Shown one piece after another: positions 29,319 through 37,638 of a stretch of 64,000 bases of DNA (position 1 is its first letter; every line of letters starts with the position of its first letter). A program made the translations under genes and the position numbers. This stretch comes from Bacteroidales bacterium (lineage in GTDB: Bacteria; Bacteroidota; Bacteroidia; Bacteroidales; UBA932). A model generated the notes under the pieces. The model was not told the origin of the DNA, did no database searches, and saw only the letters and a program-made list of their open reading frames with translations. The stretch lies in contig JAFTBU010000049.1 in NCBI GenBank assembly GCA_017455065.1, forward strand, positions 124,001-188,000, in the 5' to 3' direction.

Positions 29319-31497
29319 GTGCGTAGAAACGGGCTGCAGCCTCCTCCTGCCTGGCTTCGCTGAATGAAGAAATCCTCTTGAGGTAGCCTATGACCCTGGT
29401 GAGGTAGTCGAGGTTCGTGCTGCCGCACTTGGGGCACTTGGTGAGGGTATCCTTGCTGATGTATCCGCAGTCGTTGCAGACGGTGTTGCGGCAGTTGAAG
29501 GTGAAGTAATTGGTGCCGTAGTGGGCGGCGACGTTCAGCAGCTCGCGGTACTGCTCCTTGGTGAGGTGCTCGGAGATGTTCATGTGCAGGGCGGAGCCGC
29601 CGTCGAGGTACTTGACGAACTCTTCGCCGTGGAGCTTGAACTTGTCGATGATAGAGAGCGAGTCGTCCTCGGGATTGTAGAAGTAGGAACTGTAGAGGTT
29701 GTGCTTCTTGGATACGAAGTAACCGTCCTTCTTGTCCCACTTGTAGTTCTTGGCCGCGAGGTTCTCGGCGGGCACGAACTCGGTGTTGAACATGGCCTCA
29801 GGGGTGCGGTCGGCACGGTTGGAGAGGTTGATGGTCTCGAGTATGGTGTTCACGAAACGGCCGTAGGCGGGGTTGGGACCCACTTCGAGTCCGAGGAACT
29901 CGGCGGCTTCGGTAAGGCCGTTCACACCCACGGTGAGATACTGCTTCTTCATGTCGATGAAGCCTGCGCGGTACACGTCGAGCATCTCTGCCTTGAGGAA
30001 GTCCTTGATGATTTCGTTGAAGGCGATCTGATACTTGTGGACACGCTCGGTGATCTCACGTATGTCTTTGTTGATGTAGTCGTTGTAAAGCTCCTCGCGG
30101 TTGCACTCGGCTGAAGGGTTCAGGGGCTTTCCGGCCTCGAGGTTCACGCCCTTCTTCTCCATATAGTACCTGCGGGTGGAGTCCTGGATGAGACGGTTCA
30201 GGTTGATGGTCATCACAGACTTGGAACCGGTGGCCACGGAAGCGGTACCCATGGAGTACTGGTGGGTGGTGTGGTTGTGGGTGCTGTCGTCCAGGTCCTT
30301 GAGGGAGTTGCGCAGACGGCAGCAGCTGGAGAGGCTGTCGGGGCTGTTGGACAGGTAGCAGAAGAAGCTGTGTCCCTTGGACCACATCTCGGCGGTGAAG
30401 TCGGCGTACTCCTTGTCGGCGAAGTCGTCGCCTCCGTCGGTCAGCAGGGCCATGGTCTCCACGGGGAAGGTGAGGATGTAATGGTTGCGCTCCTCATTGA
30501 ACCAGTTCATGAAATGCTTCTGGAGCCAGCTGAGGGTCTCCCACTTGGGAGCGCTGCCGTCGGGGAAGCGGAAGTCGCCGAACACGCCTTCGAAATAGGG
30601 CTTGTCGAAATAGCTTATGTTCCAGAACACGGTCTGGTAGCCGCGGTTTCCTGCGGGCATGTTCATGGAATGGACCACCTGCTGGAAATAGTTGTCGATG
30701 ACTTTGATGAGGGTGCGCTTCTTGATGTTGAGCTCCACCACGTCGTCCAGGTGTTCGATATAGTCGTCACCGTAGTCCTTGCGGATGAAATAGTCGAGGT
30801 ACATCAGGAACTCGGGGGTGGCCACCGCTCCCATGAACTGGGATGAGATGGAATAGACGAGGTTGATGAACTCGCCGCAGAAGGACTTGAGGTCGGTGGG
30901 GGCGATGGACACGCCGCCCAGCTCGCGCAGGCCGCTCACCAGGAAAGGATACATCGTGATGGCGACGCAGTAAGGGTAGCCGGGGGTGCCGCTCTCGTCG
31001 TGCTTGTACAGCACATGGCTCTCCAGGTCGGTGAGATAGTGGTTGGCCAGGTCGCGGCCGTAGATGGACTTGATCTTGTCCACCATGATATAGCGGTTCT
31101 GCTTGATGTTGTTCTCCTTGTAGAGCTCCTGGCCGAGCGTCACGATGTTTTTGCGGGTGACGTTGGCGTTGGCGTCGAATTTGGAGCCGGTGGCGGCGTT
31201 GGAAGCGGCGATATAGTCCTTGATGAAGTCGCGCTTCTTGCGGAGGTCGATATCGGCATCGAACTTCTCGATATAGGCGAGGGCCACTTTCTTGTTGATG
31301 GACATCAGTGATTCCTCAACCTGGCGGCGGATCTCGGAGCTGGCAATCCCGTCGTAGATGTAGAGATTGTCTATGATCATGGTGACGACGGAGTCATCGC
31401 AATACTCTCCCGCCGACTTATATGCTTCGTGAATTCCTCTCGACAATTTTATCTTGTCGTACTCCTCGGTCGATCCGTTAGTTTTTCTTACATCCAT
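29311..31497 (-). CDS. nrdD: Anaerobic (class III) ribonucleoside-triphosphate reductase
   Basis: 728 residues. The N-terminal ATP-cone (~1-90) is the allosteric domain; the ten-stranded barrel follows; near the C-terminus are the zinc site CNDCG…CPKCGS and the glycyl-radical loop RVIGYL with radical Gly704. The enzyme makes dNTPs from NTPs without oxygen, indicating anaerobic growth. Co-encoded with nrdG (8-base overlap). Promoter at 31538-31545, preceded by three TCAACA repeats that may be regulatory. Confidence 0.96.
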   Translation of the reverse strand: MDVRKTNGSTEEYDKIKLSRGIHEAYKSAGEYCDDSVVTMIIDNLYIYDGIASSEIRRQVEESLMSINKKVALAYIEKFDADIDLRKKRDFIKDYIAASNAATGSKFDANANVTRKNIVTLGQELYKENNIKQNRYIMVDKIKSIYGRDLANHYLTDLESHVLYKHDESGTPGYPYCVAITMYPFLVSGLRELGGVSIAPTDLKSFCGEFINLVYSISSQFMGAVATPEFLMYLDYFIRKDYGDDYIEHLDDVVELNIKKRTLIKVIDNYFQQVVHSMNMPAGNRGYQTVFWNISYFDKPYFEGVFGDFRFPDGSAPKWETLSWLQKHFMNWFNEERNHYILTFPVETMALLTDGGDDFADKEYADFTAEMWSKGHSFFCYLSNSPDSLSSCCRLRNSLKDLDDSTHNHTTHQYSMGTASVATGSKSVMTINLNRLIQDSTRRYYMEKKGVNLEAGKPLNPSAECNREELYNDYINKDIREITERVHKYQIAFNEIIKDFLKAEMLDVYRAGFIDMKKQYLTVGVNGLTEAAEFLGLEVGPNPAYGRFVNTILETINLSNRADRTPEAMFNTEFVPAENLAAKNYKWDKKDGYFVSKKHNLYSSYFYNPEDDSLSIIDKFKLHGEEFVKYLDGGSALHMNISEHLTKEQYRELLNVAAHYGTNYFTFNCRNTVCNDCGYISKDTLTKCPKCGSTNLDYLTRVIGYLKRISSFSEARQEEAAARFYAHD

Positions 31498-31537
31498 GGT
31501 TATGCAGGTTTAGTTCGTATCAGAAAACAATCGTTCA

Positions 31538-31545
31538 CAAAATTA
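31538..31545 (-). promoter_or_regulatory. -7 element TAATTTTG for nrdDG
   Basis: Exact minus-strand TAnnTTTG, 40 bases before the nrdD ATG. No TTG at standard spacing. No NrdR-type palindrome recognised. Confidence 0.6.
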
Positions 31546-31571
31546 GCCATTCACAACGCAAGAGAGCGCTG

Positions 31572-31605
31572 TCAACAACTAAAGTTATCAACAAAATAAT
31601 CAACA
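31572..31605 (+). repeat. Three TCAACA direct repeats upstream of nrdD
   Basis: TCAACA at 31572-31577, 31588-31593 and 31600-31605. The middle copy lies in TTATCAACA (31585-31593), one base from the DnaA box TTATCCACA. All sit just upstream of the nrdD promoter. Confidence 0.6.
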
Positions 31606-31623
31606 GGTCAGGAAGACGCCGCC

Positions 31624-32745
31624 CTACAGTTTCTTGACGTAAGAGCGGCGGCGCATGTAGAACTCGGGATCAAACGAATCGAACATGCTCTGCACCTTGT
31701 GGTTCTCTTCGAGCTGGGGGTTCATGATGACCTTGGTGACCCCGCGCTTGGTGGCGTGCTCATAGAGATAATTGAAGATCAGCAAGGCTGCACCCTTGCC
31801 CTGGAACTCGGGCAGGACACCGATGAGCAGGGCCTCGCAGGTGTCGTTGTGCTTGAGGGCACGGAGTATCCTGATGAAGCCGAAGGGGAAGAGGCGTCCG
31901 TTGGATTTCTTGACCGCCTCGGAGAGGGTCGGGACTCCGAAGGCGAAGCCCACGGGATTGTCGTCGGCATCGAGGCAGACGGCGAGGAAGTCCGGATCCA
32001 TGATTGGCACGTAGGTGGCGAGATACTTCTTGATCTGCCTGTCCGTCAGAGGGGTGAACTGGAACAGGGGCGCGAAGGCCTCGTTGTACATGTGGAAGAT
32101 GGACATTCCGTATTTGTTGCAGAGCTCACGTGAGGTCTTGGCGTTGGCCATGTGGAGGCCGTAGCGTTTTTCCACGAGCCCGGCGATCTTGAAGACCTGG
32201 GGGCTGACATGGTCCATGTGAACCACCCTCTGGATCCAGTCCACGTCCTTTTCGAGGCCGTAGGCCTTAAGGAGGGTGTCGTAGTAAGGATAATTGTACA
32301 GGCAGGTGAAGGGGCTCAGGCGGTCGTAGCCTTCCACCAGGGAGCCTTCCTTGTCCATGTCCGTGAAGCCCAGAGGGCCCTTCAGCTCGGAGCAGCCGTG
32401 CTGCTTGCCCCATGCGACGACGGAGTCCAGGAGGGCGTTCAGGACTTCCTGGTCTTCGATGAAATCGAGCCATCCGAAACGCACCACGGGCTGTTTCCAG
32501 AGCTCGTTGGCCTTGAAATTGATTATGGCCGCCACGCGTCCCACGATCTTGTCGTCGCGGTAGGCGAGGTACAGGCATGCGTCGCAGAATTCATATGCGC
32601 CGTTCTGCTTGGGATTGAAGGTATCGTATTCGTCTCCCATCAGAGGGGGGACCCAGTTTTCGCTGTCCTTATAAAGTTCAAAAGGGAATGTGAGGAATTT
32701 ACGGAGCTGCCTCCGGTTCTCGACTGTTACGATCTTTACAGACAT
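31624..32745 (-). CDS. GNAT-fold acyltransferase-like protein
   Basis: 373 residues. The C-terminal ~150 residues have the GNAT core: a strand (ALLIGVLPEFQGKGAALLIFNYLYEHATKRG) with the acyl-CoA-binding Q/RxxGxG/A-type loop QGKGAA, then a final strand with MNPQLEENHKVQSMFDSF. The N-terminal half looks like a second, degenerate GNAT lobe (LAYRDDKIVGRVAAIIN). Homologues are common and uncharacterised in Bacteroidales; acceptor unknown. It follows nrdD in direction but has its own promoter. Confidence 0.75.
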   Translation of the reverse strand: MSVKIVTVENRRQLRKFLTFPFELYKDSENWVPPLMGDEYDTFNPKQNGAYEFCDACLYLAYRDDKIVGRVAAIINFKANELWKQPVVRFGWLDFIEDQEVLNALLDSVVAWGKQHGCSELKGPLGFTDMDKEGSLVEGYDRLSPFTCLYNYPYYDTLLKAYGLEKDVDWIQRVVHMDHVSPQVFKIAGLVEKRYGLHMANAKTSRELCNKYGMSIFHMYNEAFAPLFQFTPLTDRQIKKYLATYVPIMDPDFLAVCLDADDNPVGFAFGVPTLSEAVKKSNGRLFPFGFIRILRALKHNDTCEALLIGVLPEFQGKGAALLIFNYLYEHATKRGVTKVIMNPQLEENHKVQSMFDSFDPEFYMRRRSYVKKL

Positions 32746-32766
32746 GATATTTAGGTTTTAGTTTTG

Positions 32767-32774
32767 CAAAGTTA
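32767..32774 (-). promoter_or_regulatory. -7 element TAACTTTG for the GNAT gene
   Basis: Exact minus-strand TAnnTTTG, 21 bases before the ATG at 32745. Confidence 0.65.
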
Positions 32775-32792
32775 ACCAATTTAATGGAAAAA

Positions 32793-34034
32793 TCACTGCA
32801 GGCGTCTGTTGAGCTGGCGTATGATCCTCCGCACCACCGCGTTGATATCTTCGTCGGGTTCGATGACATTGTAGTCCCCCCAGAACTCAGGGTCGGTGAA
32901 ATCTGACACTTTTTCCGACAGGATGTCCCGGTAGCGGACCCTGTCCACATTGCTCACGAGCACAGGACGGCCGTTGCGGTGGTCGGTGATGGCGATTTCT
33001 CCGGTTACGGTATAGTTCTGGCGGAATATCGACCTGTTGCGGCGGACGCTGAAGTCCAGCTGGATGCGGGCGTAGTCATAGTACCATTTGCCGTCATACT
33101 CCCTGTAATTCACCACTGCCCCGGCCTGGTTGATGAAGGTCCGGTACTTGGCCGGTATCTTCACGACGAAGAGCCTGCTGGCGGCTTCGGGGTCGCGCTC
33201 CACATTGAAATTGAGCTCGACCCTGGCGATGGCGAGGGACTCGCTGTCGATGAACACCTTGCCGCGGTAGAAGAAATCGTCGACCTGGGGGAGCTGGTTG
33301 AACTCGACGGTCAGCAGGGTCCTGTCGTCCAGGATCACGGGCTGGGCCATGGTGAAGGAATAATACTCCCCGAGCTGGGTGATGTTCACCCCGAGGAAGG
33401 TATTGTGGACCTGGTCGTAATCCAGGATGGAGGTTATGCCTCCCTGGAAATTGACGGCGAGCGAATCGGTGGAATCGTAATTGACGCTGCCCCTGCCCTT
33501 GTAGATGGCGGCTTTGTCGGCTATGTAGCTCAGGGTGGGCGCCTTGTCTATGTCCACGATGGCTTCGTTCAGGACTATGTATTTGCCGGAGCCCTTGCGT
33601 ATGAGCTCGCGGTAGAATGAAGTCATGCCGGTATGGTCCATGGGGTAGTTGTCCCTTACGCGCATCAGGGCCGACTGCACGAGGGCCAGGGCGTCATGGG
33701 CGCTGACCACGGCGGCGTCGATGCGTATGGAGTAAGGTATCATCGCTATCCTCCGTGTCCCCTTGGAGAAATCTGTGACCGGTACTTCGCTGGTCAGGTA
33801 GCCCAGATGGCTTATCATGATCACGGCGTCTTCGGACCAGGGTATCTTGAAGGTGAATATGCCTTCGGAATTGGTGACGATGGAGAGGTCGGACCCGCGG
33901 AGGCTGACCGATGCGGCTTTCAGCGGCTCGCCGGTCTCGGCGTCATAGACCTTACCGCTGAGCGAAACTATGTCCTGTGCCTGCATAACCATGCAGAAGA
34001 ACGCCAGCAGAGACATCAGAATCAACTTTTTCAT
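32793..34034 (-). CDS. Secreted protein with carboxypeptidase-regulatory-like domain
   Basis: 413 residues. Signal peptide (1 to ~19, cleaved after MQA), then a CarboxypepD-regulatory beta-sandwich (~25-105; LSGKVYDAETGEPLKAASVSLRG), the module found at the front of SusC-like receptors and surface proteins. The remainder (~110-410) is beta-rich and resembles the middle part of DUF5686-type proteins without a clear outer-membrane barrel. Function unknown; envelope location is certain from the signal. Its promoter overlaps that of the divergent DUF3737 gene. Confidence 0.75.
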   Translation of the reverse strand: MKKLILMSLLAFFCMVMQAQDIVSLSGKVYDAETGEPLKAASVSLRGSDLSIVTNSEGIFTFKIPWSEDAVIMISHLGYLTSEVPVTDFSKGTRRIAMIPYSIRIDAAVVSAHDALALVQSALMRVRDNYPMDHTGMTSFYRELIRKGSGKYIVLNEAIVDIDKAPTLSYIADKAAIYKGRGSVNYDSTDSLAVNFQGGITSILDYDQVHNTFLGVNITQLGEYYSFTMAQPVILDDRTLLTVEFNQLPQVDDFFYRGKVFIDSESLAIARVELNFNVERDPEAASRLFVVKIPAKYRTFINQAGAVVNYREYDGKWYYDYARIQLDFSVRRNRSIFRQNYTVTGEIAITDHRNGRPVLVSNVDRVRYRDILSEKVSDFTDPEFWGDYNVIEPDEDINAVVRRIIRQLNRRLQ

Positions 34035-34050
34035 GGTCGGTGGATTTGTA

Positions 34051-34058
34051 CAAATATA
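34051..34058 (-). promoter_or_regulatory. -7 element TATATTTG for the regulatory-domain protein
   Basis: Exact minus-strand TAnnTTTG, 16 bases before the ATG at 34034. It lies between the -33 TTG and -7 element of the opposite promoter. Confidence 0.65.
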
Positions 34059-34068
34059 ATGAAATTTC

Positions 34069-34076
34069 TAAATTTG
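34069..34076 (+). promoter_or_regulatory. -7 element TAAATTTG for the DUF3737 gene
   Basis: Exact TAnnTTTG with TTG at 34046-34048, exactly 20 bases upstream; the best-formed promoter in the window. It argues for translation from the ATG at 34097, because an upstream in-frame ATG (34040) would precede transcription. Confidence 0.75.
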
Positions 34077-34096
34077 CGTCCGAAAAAAACTCCTTT

Positions 34097-34942
34097 ATGA
34101 CTGAAATCAAAGACCGCGAATTCTCAGGAGAAAGACCCCTGTACGCAGAACATGACCTATACCTCGAGAATGTCGTAATACATGCCGGAGAGTCGGCGCT
34201 CAAGGAAACCGGGAACATCACAGCCGTAAAATGCCGTTTCGAAGGCAAATATCCTCTCTGGTGCTGCAAAGACTTCACCGTGAAAGACTGCATCTTCACG
34301 GTAGGTGCCAGGGCCGCGCTCTGGTATTCCAGCGGCCTTCTGATGGAAGACACCATCGTGGACGCCCCCAAGATGTTCCGCGAGATGGACGGGATGACCA
34401 TACGCAGGGTGCTCATAGACAGCGCCGCCGAGACTTTCTGGAGCTGCCGGGGCATACGCATCGAGGATGTGACCGCCCAGAGGGCCGACTACATCTTCAT
34501 GCATTGCAGCGACATCCGCATCGACAGGCTGAAACTCGACGGCAACTATTCCTTCCAGTGGACCAGGGACGTGGAGATCCACGATTCCATCCTCAACACC
34601 AAGGACGCCTTCTGGGAGACTGACAATGTCAGCGTGTACGACTCCGAGATCAACGGTGAATTCCTCGGATGGCATTCCCGCAACCTCAAGCTCGTCCGCT
34701 GCCACATCACCGGTTCGCAGCCCCTCTGCTACGCCGAGAACCTGGTCCTGGAGGACTGCAGCTTCGGACCGGACGCCGACCTCGCATTCGAGTATTCTTC
34801 GGTCAAGGCCACCGTCAAAGGTGCCGTAACCTCCGTCAAGAATCCCCGAACCGGCTTCATCAAGGCCGGATCCATAGGCGAAATCATCCTGGACGCCAAT
34901 ATCAAGGCTCCCGGAGACTGCATGATAACCACTGAACTATGA
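34097..34942 (+). CDS. DUF3737-family right-handed beta-helix protein
   Basis: 281 residues, start chosen downstream of the promoter. The chain is a run of ~20-residue rungs (VEIHDSILNTKDAFWETDNVSVYDSEINGEFLGWHS…), the pattern of a single-stranded right-handed beta-helix like pectate lyases. No signal peptide, so cytoplasmic. Trp, Cys and His recur at inward positions. Function unknown. It is coupled to a MalY/PatB-type lyase by ATGA (34939-34942). Confidence 0.82.
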   Translation: MTEIKDREFSGERPLYAEHDLYLENVVIHAGESALKETGNITAVKCRFEGKYPLWCCKDFTVKDCIFTVGARAALWYSSGLLMEDTIVDAPKMFREMDGMTIRRVLIDSAAETFWSCRGIRIEDVTAQRADYIFMHCSDIRIDRLKLDGNYSFQWTRDVEIHDSILNTKDAFWETDNVSVYDSEINGEFLGWHSRNLKLVRCHITGSQPLCYAENLVLEDCSFGPDADLAFEYSSVKATVKGAVTSVKNPRTGFIKAGSIGEIILDANIKAPGDCMITTEL

Positions 34943-36138
34943 GCATTTTCGACGAAATAGTCCCGAGGAGCGGCAGCGGCTGCTTCAAATGGGATTCGCA
35001 GGGCTACGGGCCCGACGTCATCCCCCTGTGGGTGGCGGACATGGATTTCAAGGCCGCTCCGTGCATAAGGGAGGCCCTTCAGAAAAGACTTGACCACGGC
35101 GTGTTCGGCTATTGCCATGTGGACGAGGGCTGGTACGACGCCATGATCTCCTGGTACCGCACGAGGTACGGACTGGAACTCTCCCGGGAAGGTTTCCTGT
35201 ACACCACCGGGGTGGTCCCCGCCCTGTCCGCCGCAGTCGAGGCCTTCACCACGGAAGACATAGTCCCCGGGATGAAGCCCCGCAGCCGCAAGGTGGTGAT
35301 CCAGTCCCCCGTGTACAACTGCTTCTTCTCATCGGTGCGCAACTACGGCTGCACCCTGGTGGACAGCCCCCTCAGGAGGGTGGACCTCGGAGCCTCGAGA
35401 TTCAGCTATGAGATGGACTTCGAAGACCTGGAGGCGAAGCTTCAGGATGCCGCATTGCTCGTGCTATGCAACCCTCACAACCCCGCCGCGAGGGTTTGGA
35501 CTGCGGAGGAACTGGGCAAGGTCGGGGAAATCGCCCGCAAGGCAGGGGTCCCCGTGGTCAGCGACGAAATCCACAACGGCATCGTCATGCCCGGGCACCG
35601 CTACACCCCCTTCGCCGCCGCCTCCCCCGAGAACGCAGCATGCAGCGTGACCCTCGCCTCCCCCAGCAAGAGCTTCAACATCGCCGGCCTGCAGAACGCA
35701 TTCATCCATTGCGACAATCCCCTGTGGCGCCGCGCCATCGACAAGGCCCTCAACATCAATGAGACCTGCGACGTCAATCCCATGGGAGTGGCCGCCGCCA
35801 AGGCAGCCTATTCCCCCGAAGGCGCCGCCTGGCTCGAGGAGCTCAACCTCTATATCCATGACAATTGGGAGATGCTCGTCTCGATGATGCCGCCGCAGTT
35901 CCCCGTGGCGGAGCAGGAAGGCACCTACCTGGCATGGGTGGACATCGCCTCCGCCGGCTGCCCCGCCTCCCGGGAAGTCGAGGAAGTGCTGCTCAGGGAT
36001 TTCAAGGTACACATCAACGCCGGTTCCATGTACGGAGCCGAAGGATACATACGCATCAACATGGCCTGCCCCCGCAGCGTGCTCAGGGAAGGCGTGAGAA
36101 GAGTGGCCGCCGGACTGGAAAGCCTGGCCGCGAAATAA
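34939..36138 (+). CDS. PLP-dependent C-S lyase, MalY/PatB family
   Basis: 399 residues, fold-type I aminotransferase family. The opening PLWVADMDFKAAP is typical of MalY/PatB cystathionine beta-lyase-like enzymes; the PLP Lys is in SPSKSFNIAGLQNA; NPHNPAARVW and SDEIHNGIVMPG carry the cofactor Asn and Asp. It probably splits cysteine conjugates or cystathionine to pyruvate, ammonia and a thiol; H2S from cysteine is possible. It shares a start/stop with the DUF3737 gene. Confidence 0.9.
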   Translation: MSIFDEIVPRSGSGCFKWDSQGYGPDVIPLWVADMDFKAAPCIREALQKRLDHGVFGYCHVDEGWYDAMISWYRTRYGLELSREGFLYTTGVVPALSAAVEAFTTEDIVPGMKPRSRKVVIQSPVYNCFFSSVRNYGCTLVDSPLRRVDLGASRFSYEMDFEDLEAKLQDAALLVLCNPHNPAARVWTAEELGKVGEIARKAGVPVVSDEIHNGIVMPGHRYTPFAAASPENAACSVTLASPSKSFNIAGLQNAFIHCDNPLWRRAIDKALNINETCDVNPMGVAAAKAAYSPEGAAWLEELNLYIHDNWEMLVSMMPPQFPVAEQEGTYLAWVDIASAGCPASREVEEVLLRDFKVHINAGSMYGAEGYIRINMACPRSVLREGVRRVAAGLESLAAK

Positions 36139-36147
36139 CTTTCTGTT

Positions 36148-37602
36148 TTGGGCACTGCTGGCACAAAGGAAATATTGCTCGGGAAACTGAGGTCCGGTGA
36201 GAATCTTACAGCCGGACAGCAGTTCAAGCTGACCATGATCCTGGCCGTCCCGGCCATACTGGCCCAGCTGTCGATGTGCCTGATGAGCTACATCGACGCT
36301 TCCATGGTGGGCCGTCTGGGTTCCGCCCAGGCCGCCGCCGTCGGACTTGTCAGCAGCACCACCTGGATATTCGGCAGCCTGTGCTATGCGAGCGGTTCCG
36401 GTTTCAGCGTACAGATAGCCCACAGGTGCGGCGCAGGCGATTTCACCGGCGCACGGAAGATTTTCCGCCAGGGACTCTTCACCGTCCTGGGCTACAGCCT
36501 CCTGCTCACCTTGCTCGGAGGCTGCATCAGCGGGGCGCTCCCCCATTGGCTCGGAGGAGGGGAAGACATCTGCCAGGACGCTTCGGCCTATTTCCTGGTC
36601 TACAGCCTTTTCCTGCCGGTCTTCCAGATAGCCGTCTACTGCGAATCGGCCCTGATAGCCAGCGGCAACATGAAAGTCCCAAGCATCACCAGCATGGTCA
36701 TGTGCGTGCTGGACGTGGGCTTCAACTACCTGTTCATCTATGTGCTGTGCCAGGGCGTGAGGGGCGCCGCGATAGGCACAGGACTCGCCGAATTGTGCGC
36801 CGGAGCCTTCCTGTTGGTGTATGCCAGCACCCGCAGCCATGAGCTTAAACTGGCGGATTCGTTCTTCCAGCCGGTACGCCGCTTCCTGGGCATCAAGACC
36901 CCCGCGGTCGAAAGGCTCTCGGCTTCCGGCATTGCACGGAAGATCCACGACGGTACCGTCCTGAAACAGTCCCTGAGCATCAGCTGGCCCCTCTGGCTCC
37001 AGAACCTGATCACCCGCGGTGCCTATGTCGCCGCCACCGTGCTGGTGGCTCCGCTCGGCACCGTCGCCATAGCGGCCAATTCCTTCGCCATCATTGCCGA
37101 AGGCTTCTGCTACCTGCCCGGTTACGGCATGCAGGACGCCGCCACCACCCTCGTGGGACAGAGCCTCGGGGCACGCCGTAAGGACCTTGCCAGACGCTTC
37201 GCCTTCATTTCCATACTCAGCGGCGCCTCCATGATGCTGGTGCTCGCGGTGTTCATGTGGATATTCGCCCCCCAGATAATGGGCCTGCTCTCACCTGACC
37301 CGGAGGTCATCGCCCTCGGAGCCAAATGCCTCAGGATCGAAGCCTGGGCTGAATTCTTCTTCGGCGTGGGCATAGTCGGATACGGCTGCTGCGTGGGTGC
37401 GGGCGACTCTCTGGTACCCAGCATCATCAGCACCGTCAGCATGTGGGTGGTCCGCATCGGACTCGCCCTGGTGCTCATCCCCAGATTCGGACTGGAAGGC
37501 TATTGGTACGCCATGGCCATCGAACTTTCCCTCAAGGGCATCGTTTTCGCCTTCAGGGTGAAGGGAGAAAAATGGATGAAAACGAAACTTACTGCGAAAT
37601 AA
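36148..37602 (+). CDS. MATE-family efflux transporter
   Basis: 484 residues with twelve predicted membrane helices in two homologous halves, as in MatE/NorM Na+ or H+ drug antiporters. The start is the TTG at 36148: the previous gene's stop is in frame 12 bases upstream, and the next in-frame ATG (36235) would cut off the conserved N-terminal LLGKLRSGENLTAGQQFKL stretch. Substrate not predictable. It follows the lyase with a 9-base gap, so probably one transcript. Confidence 0.88.
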   Translation: MGTAGTKEILLGKLRSGENLTAGQQFKLTMILAVPAILAQLSMCLMSYIDASMVGRLGSAQAAAVGLVSSTTWIFGSLCYASGSGFSVQIAHRCGAGDFTGARKIFRQGLFTVLGYSLLLTLLGGCISGALPHWLGGGEDICQDASAYFLVYSLFLPVFQIAVYCESALIASGNMKVPSITSMVMCVLDVGFNYLFIYVLCQGVRGAAIGTGLAELCAGAFLLVYASTRSHELKLADSFFQPVRRFLGIKTPAVERLSASGIARKIHDGTVLKQSLSISWPLWLQNLITRGAYVAATVLVAPLGTVAIAANSFAIIAEGFCYLPGYGMQDAATTLVGQSLGARRKDLARRFAFISILSGASMMLVLAVFMWIFAPQIMGLLSPDPEVIALGAKCLRIEAWAEFFFGVGIVGYGCCVGAGDSLVPSIISTVSMWVVRIGLALVLIPRFGLEGYWYAMAIELSLKGIVFAFRVKGEKWMKTKLTAK

Positions 37603-37638
37603 TCGCTATATTGTAAGGAATTTAAGACAATCACAGCT

